A stretch of 64,000 nucleotides of DNA from Heterohyrax brucei. Its lineage: Eukaryota; Chordata; Mammalia; Hyracoidea; Procaviidae. The notes under the pieces are model-generated. The model was given only the letters and a program-made list of their open reading frames with translations. It made no database searches and was not told where the DNA came from. The position numbers and the translations under genes were made by a program. The DNA is taken from contig CM053164.1 of NCBI GenBank assembly GCA_028571685.1, forward strand, positions 39,358,501-39,422,500, in the 5' to 3' direction. Shown one piece after another: positions 32,985-43,890 of this stretch (position 1 is its first letter; every line of letters starts with the position of its first letter).

Positions 32985-35564
32985 GCCAGAGAGTCACAAA
33001 GTTGGACCTGGAGAGCAGCGCTCTATCATTAAATAGAAGTAGCATATATGAAATCAGGCCCAAGCAGGACCAAAAATGAAAAGTAAGTTACGTGAGGAAG
33101 TGGCCCAAATGTTTATGGTCTCCACTCCTGTCACATTGCCTTCTGTCCCCCAGTTTATACCTACAGCCTCACAGGGGGCTCCTTATGATCAGTTGATTGA
33201 GGAAGAGAAAACTGGTGCCAGTTTATAGACAGTTCTGCATGATATGCATGCATCACTTGAAAAGTGGACACTTGTAACACTACAGCATCTTTTTGAGACC
33301 CCTGAAGGACAATGATGAAGGGAAATCCTCCCAATGGCCAGAATCAAAGCAGTGCACCTGGTTGGAAGGAGAAATGGTCAGATGTGTGACTATATACCAG
33401 TCAACAGGCTGTGGTCAATAGTTGGCTCAATGGTCAGGGACTTGCAAGGCATATGATTGGAAAACCGAAGACAAGGAGGTACACAGAAGAGGCGTGTGGG
33501 TAGGACTTCCTGAATGGGCCCAAGAAGTGTGTCTTATGCGATGATTTTAACAATCAAGTGGGTAAGGATGACACATTCTTTGGAAAACAATCATCCTCTT
33601 TCTCTAGCCACTCCTGTCAATCAGTTATGAAAAAAGAGGCCATGATGGAAGGAATGGAGGCTATGCATGGTTCAGCAACATGAATTTCTGCTTACCAACA
33701 CTGACTCAGATATAGCCATTGCTGAGTGCCAATCTATAAACAGCAGAGTCCAACACTGGTTCCATGATATGACACTATTTCTTCAGGTGATCAGCCAGTA
33801 ATCCAGTGGCAGGTTAATTACATTGGAGCTCTTCCATCACAGAAGGGGCAGCATTTTGTTCTTACTAGAATAGACACTCTAGATATGGACTTGCCTTTCC
33901 TGCAAAAAAGGCTTCTGCTAAAACTACCATCCATGGACATACATAATGCCCTATCCACTGTTATGGTATCTCACACAGCATTGCTTTGCATCAAGGGACT
34001 CACTGCACAGCAAATGAAGTGCAGCAATAGGTCCTTGCCCATGAAATTCATTGGTCTTACCATGTTCCCCACCATCCTGAAGAAGCTGGCATGATAAAGT
34101 GATGGAATGCCTTGTAAAGACACAATTATCATGCCAGCTAGGTGGCAATACCTCGCAGGGTTGAGGTAATGTTCTCCAGGAAGCTCTAAACCAGCATCCA
34201 ATATATGAGGTCTGTTTTAGTCAGCTAGGGCTGCTCTAACAGAAATACCACAGAATGGATGGCTTTAATAAAGGGAAGTTTATTCTTACGCAGTCTGGTA
34301 GGCTACGAGTCCATAGTCAGGGTGTCCACTCCAGGGGAAGGCTTTTCCCTTGTCAGCTCAGGAGGAAAGTCCGGTATTGCATCAGTCTTTGTCCAGGTGC
34401 GTCTTGGCGCAGGAACCTCAGGTCTGAAGGATGCCCTCTTCTCCCAGTGCTGATTGCTTGATGGTAGGAGGTTCCCAATTCTCTGCTTGTTTCTCTTTCC
34501 TTTTATTTCTTGCAGGCTGAAAGGATTAAGGGTGGGGCAAGCCATACTCCAGGGAAACTCCCTTCACAGAGGAGGAGGAAGGTGATCTTATAAAGGGATT
34601 TACAGTCCCACCCTAATCCTTTAACATACAGCATAGGAAAACCACAAAATGGAGCACAGTCACAAGATACTGGGAGTCATGGCCCAGCCACATGGCTACA
34701 CATATTTTTGGGGGGACACAATTCAATTCATGACAGTGTCATTTCTCCCTTAGTCAGGATTCATGGGTCCAGGAATCAAGGAACAGAAATAGGAGTAGTA
34801 CCACTCAGCATTACCCATAGTGACCCACCTGCAGAATTTTTGCTTCCCGTTCCCACATCCCTGTGCTGTGTGGGCCTAGCAGTTCCAAAGGAAAGAACGC
34901 TCCCACTGGCAATGCATCACTGATTCTGTTGAACTGGAATTAAATATGTTACCTGACCACTCTGGGCATCTTACGCCTCTAGATCAATAGGCGAGGAAGG
35001 GAGTTACCATATTGGCTAGTGTAATTGATCTGGATTATCAAGAGCAAATGAGATTGATATTACATAATGAAGGTAGAGAGGAGTATGTCCGGAATGAGTG
35101 AGGTTCCTTAGAGCATCTTCGTACTACCATGCCCTGTGAGTAAAGTCAGTGGAAAACTACAGCAACCCAGTTCCAACATGACCACCACAGGCCCAGACCT
35201 TTCAGGAATGAAGCTTTGGATTGATCTACCAGGCAAAGAACCATGACCAGCGAGGTGCTTGCTGAGGGTAAAGTAAATATGGAACGGATAGTGAAAGAAG
35301 GTAGTTCTAAATGTCAACTACGACCACATGACTGGTTGCAGAGACAAGGACTATAACTGTTATATTTCTTCCTTGTATGTGTACATAAAATTTTTTTATT
35401 TCTCCACTTATAAAACATAAGGTGTAAACAGAGCTAGTGCATTTTTGGTTGTAAGCATGCTAGTTGTATCATGCATACAAAGTTTGACTTTACAATGGTC
35501 TTTATTTAGATAGTATGTATGCTTTAGGAGATGCTTAAAGGTGTCAAGTTGACAAGGGGTAGAC
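32985..35564 (+). mobile_element. ERV-L provirus remnant, pol 3' part
   Basis: Internal region of an old endogenous retrovirus-L copy, in plus orientation. The plus-strand translation at about 33800-33890 matches the start of a retroviral integrase core, including its first catalytic aspartate. After the LTR insertion, 34745-34920 continues with the integrase C-terminal region. About 34930-35330 follows with what looks like the dUTPase-type segment placed after integrase in the ERV-L family (established for that family). Many stops and shifts make it non-functional. It runs into a 3' LTR at 35565, after the purine-rich aaggggtagac (35554-35564), a plausible polypurine tract. gag, protease and most of reverse transcriptase are absent or unrecognisable. 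Confidence 0.8.
34213..34735 (-). mobile_element. MaLR-type solo LTR, subfamily A, in ERV-L
   Basis: Reversed 523-bp LTR from TGTTTTAGTCAGCTAGGGCT to CAATTCATGACA. It is inserted into the ERV-L integrase region, whose sequence resumes at gtcatttctcccttagtcag. Flanking pentamers (aggtc and gtgtc) agree at 3 of 5 positions. Close relative of the LTRs at 10041 and 55005. Confidence 0.88.
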
Positions 35565-35840
35565 TGTGATGGTTAAGGTTGAATGTCAACTTGACTGTAC
35601 CATAATCCTCAGTGGTTTGACAGTTATGATGTAATCTGGCAATTGTGTAATGATGTAATCACCTCAATGACAAAATCTACTATAAGCTGCCAATCAGTTG
35701 AAAGGGAGTTTCTTTAGGGGTATGGCCTACATCCAATATACATGGACTTTCCAGCAAAGTTCCCCTGCTTTTTCTCTGCTCTAGATCTTGTCATCAGCTA
35801 GCCTCAAGTTCTTAGGACTTGAACAAGCAGCGTAAGATAA
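35565..35840 (+). mobile_element. ERV-L 3' LTR (MLT2-like)
   Basis: Begins TGTGATGGTTAAGG and continues with tgtcaacttgactgtaccat, typical of ERVL LTRs. Contains the cagttgaaagggagtttctt and ggccTacatccaa blocks. The 3' boundary is uncertain; the expected closing motif is not clear. Confidence 0.65.
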
Positions 35841-36225
35841 CGGCTGTCAGTTGATTTCAGTAAAAGAAGGAGGGCAGGATTCAATCAATCATGTTAAGAT
35901 TGGCCAGTGGTTGATTTTCTGTTCTTCTCCCTCCTCTTCTATTTATAATCTTCTTTGTAACTAGCTATTTCCAACCATGTGTGTTTGTTTTTGTAATCAG
36001 AATGGTCTCTTCATATGCATGTAGAATAACTGCTCAGAATAAGCCTTATGTTTCCATTTCTTTGAGATCTGATTATTCTTAATCCCACAGTTTACGTAGT
36101 TGTAGTACTCTTCAAATTAGTCCTTCTACATGAAAAAGAAAAAAAAAATCTAAAATGTTTTACCAAACCTGTGAGGCACTGACCATGATTTATTTTGTGA
36201 TTTGTATAGCTAGTCTCCACCACTC
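35841..36225. other. No recognised feature
   Basis: May hold the diverged end of the ERV-L LTR. Otherwise unassigned. Confidence 0.4.
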
Positions 36226-36394
36226 TTCTGTCAATGTGTCATCCTGTGGTAGTGTCATCTTTGTATGGTGTTACAATGCTGGAAGCTACAACAGTATTTC
36301 AGATACCAGCAGGGTTACCTACAGTGGACAGGTTTCAGCAGAACTTACACCCATGAGAAGCTAGGAAGAAAGGCCTGGTCATATACTTTTAAAA
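36226..36394 (+). mobile_element. RTE 5' leader fragment
   Basis: Matches the RTE 5' leader also seen at about 2230-2400: acaatgctggaagctacaac, then agataccagcagggttacct and ggacaggtttcagcag. It is followed at once by the 3' part of an RTE in the opposite orientation. Confidence 0.75.
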
Positions 36395-36790
36395 AATTGT
36401 TGCTGTCTAGTTCATTCCACTCATTGCGACCCTATGCACTACAGAACAAAACACTGTCCAGTTCTGTGCCATGCTCACAATCATTGCTATGCTTGAGCCC
36501 ACTGTTGCAAACACTGTCAATTCATGTCATCAAGGGTCTTCCCCTTTTGCTGATTCTCCACCAAGCATGATGTCCTTCTCCAGGGACTGATCCTTCCTGA
36601 CAACATGTCCAAAGTATGTAAGACATAGTTTTGCCATTCCTGCTTCTAAGGAGCACTCTAGCTGTACTTCTCCAACACAGATTTTTCTTTTTCTTTTGGC
36701 AGTCCATGGTATAGTCAGTATTCTTTGCCAACACCATGGTTTAAAGGTGTCAATTCTTCCTCAGTCTTATTTGATGTCTGGCTTTCCAGT
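36395..36790 (-). mobile_element. RTE 3' end, minus strand
   Basis: Reversed RTE tail starting gttgctgtctagttcattcc and cattgcgaccctatgcacta, and continuing into the C-terminal coding region. 5'-truncated. Confidence 0.85.
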
Positions 36791-36809
36791 GAAAATATTA
36801 TAGATCATA

Positions 36810-37063
36810 GAAAAACACTGTCTGACTTGCTTGCTCTGAGCATGTATCAGGAGGCACAAATCATTAGGGGAGGGCATCACAGTTGGTGAAGGAAAGGGCC
36901 AACAGGAGCACGGGAGACCCTCAGTGAGACATACTGGCACAACAGCTGCAACAATGGTCTTCAGCATATTGGTGACTGAGAGAATGACACAAGACAGAGC
37001 AAAGCTTCATTCTGTTGTACATAAGGTGGCCATGAGTCAACCGGACAATAGCTAAAAACACAG
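36810..37063 (+). mobile_element. RTE 3' end, plus strand
   Basis: RTE tail from ctgagcatgtatcaggaggc to gtggccatgagtcaaccgga. It faces the minus copy at 36395-36790, giving an inverted pair of RTE 3' ends. Confidence 0.85.
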
Positions 37064-37138
37064 TTAGTCCATTTTAGAATTGTTGGTATTATCATAATAA
37101 GGCATTCCTAACTGGAGGAAGACTTATAGGAGGTTATC

Positions 37139-37298
37139 CATCAAAACCAAACTCACTGCCATTGAGTTGATTCGGAGTCATGGTGATCCTACAGGACAGA
37201 GCAGAACTGTCCCGTAGAGTTTCCAAGAAGCGCCGGGTGAATTTGAACTGCCGACCTCTTGGTAGGCAGCCACAGCACTTAACCACTTAAATGACAGG
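37139..37298 (-). mobile_element. AfroSINE, minus strand
   Basis: Reversed copy from accaaactcactgccattga to acttaaccacttaaatgaca. It retains CpGs (aagcgccgggtgaat, gccgacctc), suggesting a relatively recent insertion. Confidence 0.92.
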
Positions 37299-37439
37299 AT
37301 TAAGAGCAATCAGAGAAACAAGATGCAGAGCAAGGTGTATTAGAGAAGACAAACTCTTTATTAAAGAGTTTAAGGTAAGGACAGGAAGGAGGTATGTAAG
37401 ACAAGTCTTCAAACAATAGAATTAAACATGATTTCTGTA

Positions 37440-38542
37440 AGTAATTGTCAGCTGGATTTGGCTGAAAGCAGAGAATACCAAAAAGATTTTTACCTGTGTT
37501 TTGATCATGCAAAGTCATTTGATCATGTGGATCAAATTATGGCTAATATTTGCAACGTATGGGAATTCCAGAACACTCAATTGTGCTCATGAGGAACCTG
37601 TGCAGAGACCAAGAGGCAACTGTTTGAACAGAACAAGGAACCATTGCAAGGTCTAAAATCAGGAAATTGGAGGCATCAAGACTGTATCCTTTCAGCACAC
37701 TTATTCCATCTATATGCTGAACAAATAATCTGAAAAGCTGGATACTATAAAAAAGAACACAGCATCAAGATTAGAGGATGGCTCATTAACCACCTGCAAA
37801 ATGCAGATAACATAACCTTGCTTGCTGAAAGTGAACAGCACCTACCAATGAAGATCAAAGACTACAGCGTTCAGTATGAGTTATAGCTCAACATAAAGAA
37901 AATAAAAATCCTCACAAGAGGATGAATAAGCAACATGAAAGAGAAAATTTGTCAAGGATTTCACTTTACTTGAATCCAAAATCAATGCCCATGGAAGCAA
38001 CAGTCAAGAAATAAAACAACAGTATAGCAGGCAAATCTGCTGCAAAAGACCTCTTTAAAATATTAAAAAGCAATGATAAATTTTTCACTTTGAGGACTAC
38101 GGTACACCAGACCCAATCAATGTTGTTTTCCGTCACTGCACATGTACCTGAAAGCTGGGTAACAAATAATCAAGAGTGAAGAAGTATTAATGCATTTGAA
38201 TTACGGAGTTGTTGAACAATACTGAATACACTATGGAACGCCAGAAGAACAGATAAGTCCATTTTTGAATAAGTACAGCTAGAGGGCTCCCTGGAAGTGA
38301 GGATGGTGAGACTTCATCTCACATACTTTGAACGTGGTATAAGGAGGGACTGACCAATCCCTGGAGGAGGACATCATGCTTGGGAAAGCAGGTCAGTGAA
38401 AAGGAGATGGATTGACAGAGGCTGCAACAACGGGCTCAAACACAGCAACGATTGTGAGGATGGCACAGGACTGGTCAGTGTTTCGTTCTGATGTACATGG
38501 GATCTCTATGACTCAGAATCAATGGATGGTACCTAACAATAA
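37440..38542 (+). mobile_element. RTE LINE, 3' fragment
   Basis: Plus-strand RTE from within the reverse transcriptase (ggctgaaagcagagaatacc, then catgcaaagtcatttgatca) to the 3' end (ggatggtacctaacaataac). The polymerase box region is at about 37800 (gcagataacataaccttgct), where the second aspartate codon has changed. All frames are broken. Confidence 0.87.
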
Positions 38543-38929
38543 CTGCCTGAAAGATGAGTTTTAAATATATACTAAATAAACATTTAAATAAACACGTTGG
38601 TGGAGGGGAGTTAAAAGTATTTTACTTCCCTCTCCCTCAATTTCTGTTTCTTGTTTTCCAGATGCCCAGGGGTTTCTACTGTATCAGGTTTAACCAGCCC
38701 ACAGGTCCCACTCCTTTGCTGTCACCTCCTAGGCGTGCTTTAGAGTGATGCACGCCAGAAGCAAGCAGGGTAGGGCTGAATTATTACTGTTTTAACAACA
38801 AAAGAGAAGGAGAAAAGTGAGGTATAAGTAAGATCGTGGGGAGGGAAGGCAGTAACAAAGGGGTACGGCATACGAAAAGAAAGCGCAAGTAAAAGGACCG
38901 AGCGGGGTTGGGTTGGGTTGGCTTCACCA
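38543..38929. other. CpG-island shore upstream of RAB10
   Basis: Unique sequence in which GC content begins to rise (from about 38700). No repeat is seen. It marks the edge of the transposon-free promoter region. Confidence 0.5.
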
Positions 38930-39714
38930 CCCTTCCATTTTCGACACCGGTGGTTCGGTTTGGGCGGCAGGGAGGGGTCGCGCCTCCTGGGTAGAGCTCT
39001 CGGGCTCCCGGATTCCAAGAGGGCGGCGGAGACTGGAGCCGGGTGTTCCTCGCGAAGCACCGCGCCGAAGCTCCCACTCCGCTGGAAGGTTCCCCCTGTG
39101 CCCAAGTATTCTCAGCCCTCCTCGCCCAGGAAGGCTGATTACATCATTCTAACCTGGGCAGCATGGCTAGTTTTCCCACTTCAAATTCCTGGTTCTCACG
39201 AACGCCGACTCTAGTTCCTGAAGTACAGCGGAACGGAGCTTTTGTGCCTCCCTTTCTCACTACTATCTCCCGATGGAGAGCACTTCGTAGCCTCTCAATT
39301 TAGCAGAAAGGTGTTAAATAACCCAGGGCGCTACCATTTCTCGCCTCTCTGAGCTACATCTATACAGGAACACAGGACCATCAAGTCCCTCGCTGAGCCA
39401 AGTACCTAATTTGACTCGATGTCCGCGACAAGCGGTCCAACCTAGCACAGTACGGAGAACGACCTCGGGAAAGGCAGGGGGGTGGAGGGGTCAAGGGGTT
39501 ACTCCACCGTGCTGCGCTTGCGCAGTCAGTCGGCAGCTTCTACCCGCAGGGCGTGCTCGTAACGTAGCGCACACTATCAGGCGGCCACAGGGAGCGCGCC
39601 CGCGGCCTCGCCCTCTCTCGCCTCTCCCTTTTCTCTTCGGGGCTTGGCTGTAGACGGAGGACTGGAGACCTGGCGCTGGGCTCTCCACCCGCGTGCGCCC
39701 CTACACCCACTTAA

Positions 39715-39726
39715 CGCGCGTGCGCA
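39715..39726 (-). promoter_or_regulatory. NRF1-type site
   Basis: cgcgcgtgcgca; the reverse strand TGCGCACGCGCG fits the NRF1 consensus YGCGCAYGCGCR. A near-match (tgcgcttgcgca) is at about 39512-39523. Binding is inferred. Confidence 0.6.
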
Positions 39727-40039
39727 GAGGCGGACCGCAGGGAGAGGGCGAGAGGGAAGGGCGGGCGTACGTCCTTGCGTGCGTCTCAGGCAGCGCGCAC
39801 GCCAGCGTGAGAGGGCACGGGGAAAAGGTGGCTGTGTCTGGGGCGGCTGGGCTTCCTAGGGCTATGTAGCTGTGCTTGTCGGCCCAGGGTCCTCCTTCGC
39901 TGCCATCGCGGCGTTCTAGCGCGGAGCTGCTGCTCCAGAGACAGACCGTCCTCACTCCCGCCGCGCTCCCTCGACGACAGAGCTTGCTTGCTGGCCCGTG
40001 GGAGCGTCCCGGCCAAGCAGCCTTGCGGGGGGAGGGGAG

Positions 40040-40047
40040 GCCATTTT
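40040..40047 (+). promoter_or_regulatory. YY1-like site GCCATTTT
   Basis: GCCATTTT in aggccattttgtcccg matches the reverse of the YY1 core AAAATGGC. Such sites often sit just downstream of the start of TATA-less promoters. Here it lies about 270 bp before the RAB10 ATG, consistent with a nearby transcription start. Confidence 0.5.
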
Positions 40048-40313
40048 GTCCCGACCGACTCCCCGGAACCGGGCGGAGCGGCTGGGAGAGGCTGCGGAGC
40101 TACGGTCGCCGCTCTTGGAGGCACCGGACACTGCCACCGTCGGGGCTTCCTCGACGAGGCCGTTCGTAGGTCGCCCGCGCCTTCTCGAGCACTCCTTTTT
40201 CCCACGCTTCCCCGGTTCTCCGGCCTGAGAACGTCGGAGTGAGGAGTTGGCCGTAGTGTGAGGGACCGATCCCTTGGGGCCGCCGGCGGCGAGAGCCTGA
40301 GCCGCTCCTCCCA

Positions 40314-40440
40314 ATGGCGAAGAAGACGTACGACCTGCTTTTCAAGCTGCTCCTGATCGGGGACTCGGGAGTGGGGAAGACGTGCGTCCTTTTTCGTTTT
40401 TCGGATGATGCCTTCAATACCACTTTTATTTCCACCATAG
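40314..40440 (+). CDS. RAB10: RAB10 exon 1 (Rab GTPase, N-terminal 42 codons)
   Basis: First coding exon of RAB10, a Rab small GTPase of the Rab8/10/13 group. Members control exocytic membrane traffic, including GLUT4 vesicle delivery and basolateral sorting. It encodes 42 residues plus the first base of codon 43. The N-terminus [20 protein letters not shown] and the [13 protein letters not shown] end distinguish it from RAB8A/B and RAB13, which have a Glu in place of the first Asp and MAKTYD or MAKAYD starts. The P-loop GDSGVGKT is at residues 16-23. The switch I segment with its Thr lies at about 36-42. The start ATG has G at +4 but C at -3. The exon ends ATAG and the donor GTAAGA follows (phase 1). 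Switch II with the LRRK2 target Thr and the prenylated C-terminus lie beyond the window. The splice donor and CpG island exclude a retrocopy. Confidence 0.97.
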
Positions 40441-41473
40441 GTAAGATCTGTGGGAGGATGGTTTACGGTTTCTCTAGCTGCAGACCATTCTTTTTACTCC
40501 AGACATCTTGCTTCCCGTAATGTACGCCTTTGTTTCACTGATTCCAATTCCAAGCGACAGACCCAAGTTACTGTTTGAATCGGCATTGAGCTTGCTGGGG
40601 CGGGGTCTGCCCATGCTTTCCATCCGGTCTCTTGCTTTCAGATCTCCTGCCCTGCTTAGTGCCTGCTGTTACAAGATAGTCAGCATTTCACAACGTTCCA
40701 GAATGCTATTTCTTTAAGCGCCAGACTAGCTTTTTTCCATGTTTGTGCGGAGTTACTGGATGTGTATTTGTAAGAGGTATATTTTAGTGGTTGGGATTGC
40801 AGCAGTTCTTAATCATTTGGTGAAGGCCTGAATTCATATTTGGGGCAAAGAGAAAATTCATTGTGGTTGTAGCTAAGAGTAAACTTGAGGGTTTCTGTAA
40901 AGAATAATTAACACAGATTAGAGGGGAAAAGTGAGTTGCCCCGCGTTGACTAATCCATTGATGTGTCAAACAGTCGGAGGCTCTTGGCGCTTGGGGTGGG
41001 ACTCTGTGGCATGTTTGCTTCACAGTGCTGTTGGAGACACAAACAGGAGCAGTAATCTGCGGGAGATAATCAGATTTTGCCCTCAAACCCGGCTGGATGA
41101 AGTCAACTTCTTCCTCTCATTTTACTTTGCAGTACAATTTACGGGAAAGTATTTTGCCCTGAGGACTTACAGTGTACTTTCACCTCTTGTTTCAGAATTA
41201 CTTACTGTGGAAGTAACAGCTAATAAAGATTGACCTTGTTAATTGGTTTCCCGTTTAGAAACAGAATAGGGAAGATTCTAGGAAAGCCCCTTTTGACACT
41301 GGTGGGAAGATTTTATGGCATCATCACTAATTGTTTTGGATGAGTTGAATGTGAAACCCCAGTTTTAAAGAACACACAGATACCTCAGTCACTTGGAGCC
41401 CAGCACTTAGCACTGGGGAAGTGCAATGAAGTCCATTTTAAGTGTAGCTAATATTATATACGTATATAATATT
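40441..41473. other. Intron 1 start, unique
   Basis: About 1 kb with no recognised repeat, immediately downstream of exon 1. The 68-codon reading frame that runs from exon 1 to about 40520 is only intron read-through. Confidence 0.55.
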
Positions 41474-41520
41474 ATAGAGTCGCTATGAGTCAGCATTGAC
41501 TCGACAGCACTGGGTTTTTA
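41474..41520 (+). mobile_element. AfroSINE 3' tail fragment
   Basis: Only the tail: tagagtcgctatgagtcagc, then attgactcgacagcactggg. CpGs are preserved. 5'-truncated to about 45 bp. Confidence 0.75.
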
Positions 41521-41929
41521 ATATTATATTGATATTTTAAAAAGCAACGTCAGGCTTGAGTTAATTTCAGTATAATTTGTTTCATATGAAAATGAATTAA
41601 GTAGGTACTGAGTACCTGTCTTAATCCAAAACCAGTGATTTCAGTAATGCTCAAGTATTTGATCAGTTCAGCTGTGACAGTTCCTAATACTCAAGTCTGC
41701 AGTTGCTTTTTAAAATATTGTGAACAAAACCTGTAGTAAGGTAAGGGATTTAATTTATGTGATCAACTTTAATCTGCCATTGGGAAAGATGGGGTTGGAA
41801 AGTAGGAGGCAAAGTGCACACTCTGTCTCCTGTAAACTTTTTGTAAAGAATACATACAAATAAAACTTAGTCATGTATAATCATGGCATAATCTCTGTGG
41901 TTAGTTGTTTTACTTGGGAAAATGTGTGG
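41521..41929. other. No recognised feature
   Basis: AT-rich intronic sequence without a named repeat. Confidence 0.45.
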
Positions 41930-42150
41930 TGGTTTTGGATCAGGCCTACTGGGTTGAAATTGTGGTTCCCCAGTTAGTAGCTGTGGGACTTTGGGCAGGT
42001 TAACTTCTCTGCCTTGGTTTCTTTTTTACAGTGTTGTAATAGTACCTACCATGTAGGGTGGTTATGAAGATTGTACGGATCAGTGAGAGTAAAGCATGAG
42101 TCAGGCACATTGTAGGAGAGCAATGCATATTAGTCGTTGTTGTACTTATC
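41930..42150 (+). mobile_element. MIR SINE
   Basis: Good MIR match: gctgtgggactttgggcagg, then ttaacttctctgccttggtt, acctaccatgtagggtggtt and atgaagatt. Confidence 0.8.
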
Positions 42151-42165
42151 TAGTGTTGTTTTAGC

Positions 42166-42330
42166 AGAAGATCCCTCGTGGCACAGTGGTTAAGAGCTTC
42201 CCTGCTAACCAGAAGTCGGCAGTTTGACTCCATCAGCTGCTTCTTAGAAGCCCTATGGGACAGTTCTATTCTGCCCTATAGGGTCACTGTGAGTTGAAAT
42301 TGACTCAGTATCAACAGGTTTAGGTTTTCT
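42166..42330 (+). mobile_element. AfroSINE, full body
   Basis: Head atccctcgtggcacagtggt, middle tcttagaagccctatgggac, tail gggtcactgtgagttgaaat, then a T-rich end. It abuts the next LTR, whose first bases appear lost. Confidence 0.9.
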
Positions 42331-42342
42331 TTTTTTTGTTCG

Positions 42343-42892
42343 TGTATAACAGAAATATTACAGATGGGTGGCTTTAACAAAGACATTTGTTTTCTCATAG
42401 CTTAGGAGGCCAGACAGTTAGATTCAGAATGCCAGCTCTGGTGGAAGATCCTTGTCTCTTCAAAGTCTGCTTCCTGGTTCCTTGGAGATCTCCATATGTG
42501 TGGCATTGCTTTATGGCCCCTGTTCTCTCTTGCTTGATCTCTTCTGTATTTCAAAAGAGATTGACTCAAGATACACCCTATACTGACTTCTCCAGATAAC
42601 AAAAATGATCCATTCCCAAATGGAGTTATAACCACAGGCATAACCAAACCTAAACCCACTGTCATTGCTTGAAATCCTACTCGTTGCAACTGTATAACAC
42701 AGAGTAGAACTGCTGTGTTGTGTTTCCAAGCTGTCAATCTGTGTCGAAGCAAACTGCCAAATCATTTTCCTGTTAGTGAGTGAAGTGACTGGTGGGTTTG
42801 AACCTTTTGGTTAGCAGCAGAGTACTTTAACCATTGTGCCACCAAGGGTTAGGGTTTACCCTACATATTTTTGGAAAACATAATCCATAACA
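42343..42892 (-). mobile_element. MaLR-type 3' LTR, subfamily B, with a SINE inside
   Basis: Reversed LTR in two blocks, 42343-42643 and 42849-42892 (ending ataatccataaca), split by an AfroSINE. Its subfamily-B block (caaaagagattgactcaaga) matches 16674-17190. Because internal sequence lies to its right on the same element strand, it is the 3' LTR. Confidence 0.83.
42644..42848 (-). mobile_element. AfroSINE long form inside a MaLR LTR
   Basis: Reversed long-form copy from caaacctaaacccactgtca to accattgtgccaccaagggt. Here the SINE is younger than the LTR, the opposite order to 10041-10596. Confidence 0.87.
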
Positions 42893-43890
42893 TTCTACCC
42901 TGTGACCCTCCCGCCCCCTAAATTCGCATACTTGCCACATACAAAATGTGCTCACCCTGTCATGTTTTCCCAGATTCCGCTGTATCAACTCCAAGTCCAA
43001 AATCGCGTCTTCTGAATCATCTAAGTCAAATATGGGTGGGACTTCAGGCGTGTTCCATCCTGGGACAAAATTCCTCTACATGTGAGAACCTTCAAATCTA
43101 GACACAACTCACCTTTTTCCAAAGTACAGTAATGTGTTGCTTAATGTCCATGATATTTTCTGTGAAGTAGGATGTTAGGTGATTTAAGTTGCTGCCAAGT
43201 TGAGCTGTGGACATTTTCGTTACCAGTGGGGAAATTGGAGGGACAGAAGGGACAGCCAGCACCAAGCAAGTCCAAAACCTAGCGAAACAATTGATACTAG
43301 CTCCAAAGCTTGAAAACACATCGTCTGTTCTTTGGGATGATCTGGGCAACGGCCCTGTCCTCCGGACTCAGGGTTTTGGCCTTGCGTTCTGGATTCTGGG
43401 TAGTGGCCCCTGGGCCCTGGACTTCAGCTCCCCTTCTCAGGCCCTCTGACACTGGCAGCTGTCTCAGCTTTAGGCACCAACCTCCTAGTATAGCTGAGTA
43501 GTGACCCTGCCCACTCCCTTGGTCTCTGCAGTTCCCATTCCTCTGCCCCTTGGCATAGCAGTGCTGCCTGCTGAGCTTTGGGTGGTGGCTCTCTATTCCT
43601 GGCACCTTAAACACAGCCCCACACTCCAGTGAGGCTTTACTTTTTGAAACCTAGGAGGCACACCCTTTGAAATCCATGAGACCGGTGGTCCCACTCTTTC
43701 AAACTGAGAAACCCTTGTTTCCTGCCTGTAGAATTCCAAGAGGCACTGTCCTTCGGTCTGAGTTGTTGGATTTTTCTGTTGTGATGGTTGGTTAGATCCA
43801 TCACTCACAGGCTTACTCTCTTTAACTAGACAGTGTGTAGCCACATCCTTGGTTAACACTGTAGGACACTTGTTAAGTTTGTACAACAGA
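42893..43890 (-). mobile_element. MaLR internal region, minus strand
   Basis: Reversed internal sequence of the same element. Starting next to the LTR it reads gtgaccctcccgccccctaa, then tgccacatacaaaatgtgct and atcatctaagtcaaatatgg, a well-known MaLR pattern. The later part (43340-43890) has GC-rich ctgggccctggacttcagct-type sequence. Overlapping frames of 80-105 codons on both strands are chance. No 5' LTR is visible. Confidence 0.75.

Larger units (their letters stand above)
38930..40440 (+). promoter_or_regulatory. RAB10: RAB10 CpG-island promoter and 5' UTR
   Basis: GC- and CpG-rich, transposon-free block, densest from about 39470 to 40330, that ends in the RAB10 coding exon. No TATA box is evident near the gene. 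GC boxes (gggcgg near 39022, 39841 and 40071), an NRF1-type palindromic site (39715-39726) and a YY1-like site (40040-40047) are present, typical of a housekeeping promoter. No ATG occurs between about 39866 and 40313, so any leader starting there has no upstream AUG. The transcription start cannot be fixed from sequence; it probably lies between about 39900 and 40100. Confidence 0.88.

Noticed and set aside
39411-40242. Several overlapping frames of 70-140 codons on both strands in the GC-rich block
   Set aside because: GC-rich promoter and 5' UTR sequence lacks stop codons by composition. The frames are Arg/Pro/Ala-rich, overlap each other and mostly lack ATG starts. No divergent gene is supported.
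40314-40440. RAB10 retrocopy
   Set aside because: The coding part stops at a splice donor and is preceded by a CpG-island promoter; a processed copy would continue without an intron.
40314-40520. Reading the RAB10 frame on as a 68-residue protein
   Set aside because: The frame after 40440 is intron. A consensus donor sits exactly at the known exon 1 end of the Rab fold.
43207-43886. Overlapping frames of 63-105 codons in RAB10 intron 1
   Set aside because: They fall in reversed MaLR internal sequence with no retroviral or cellular domain.
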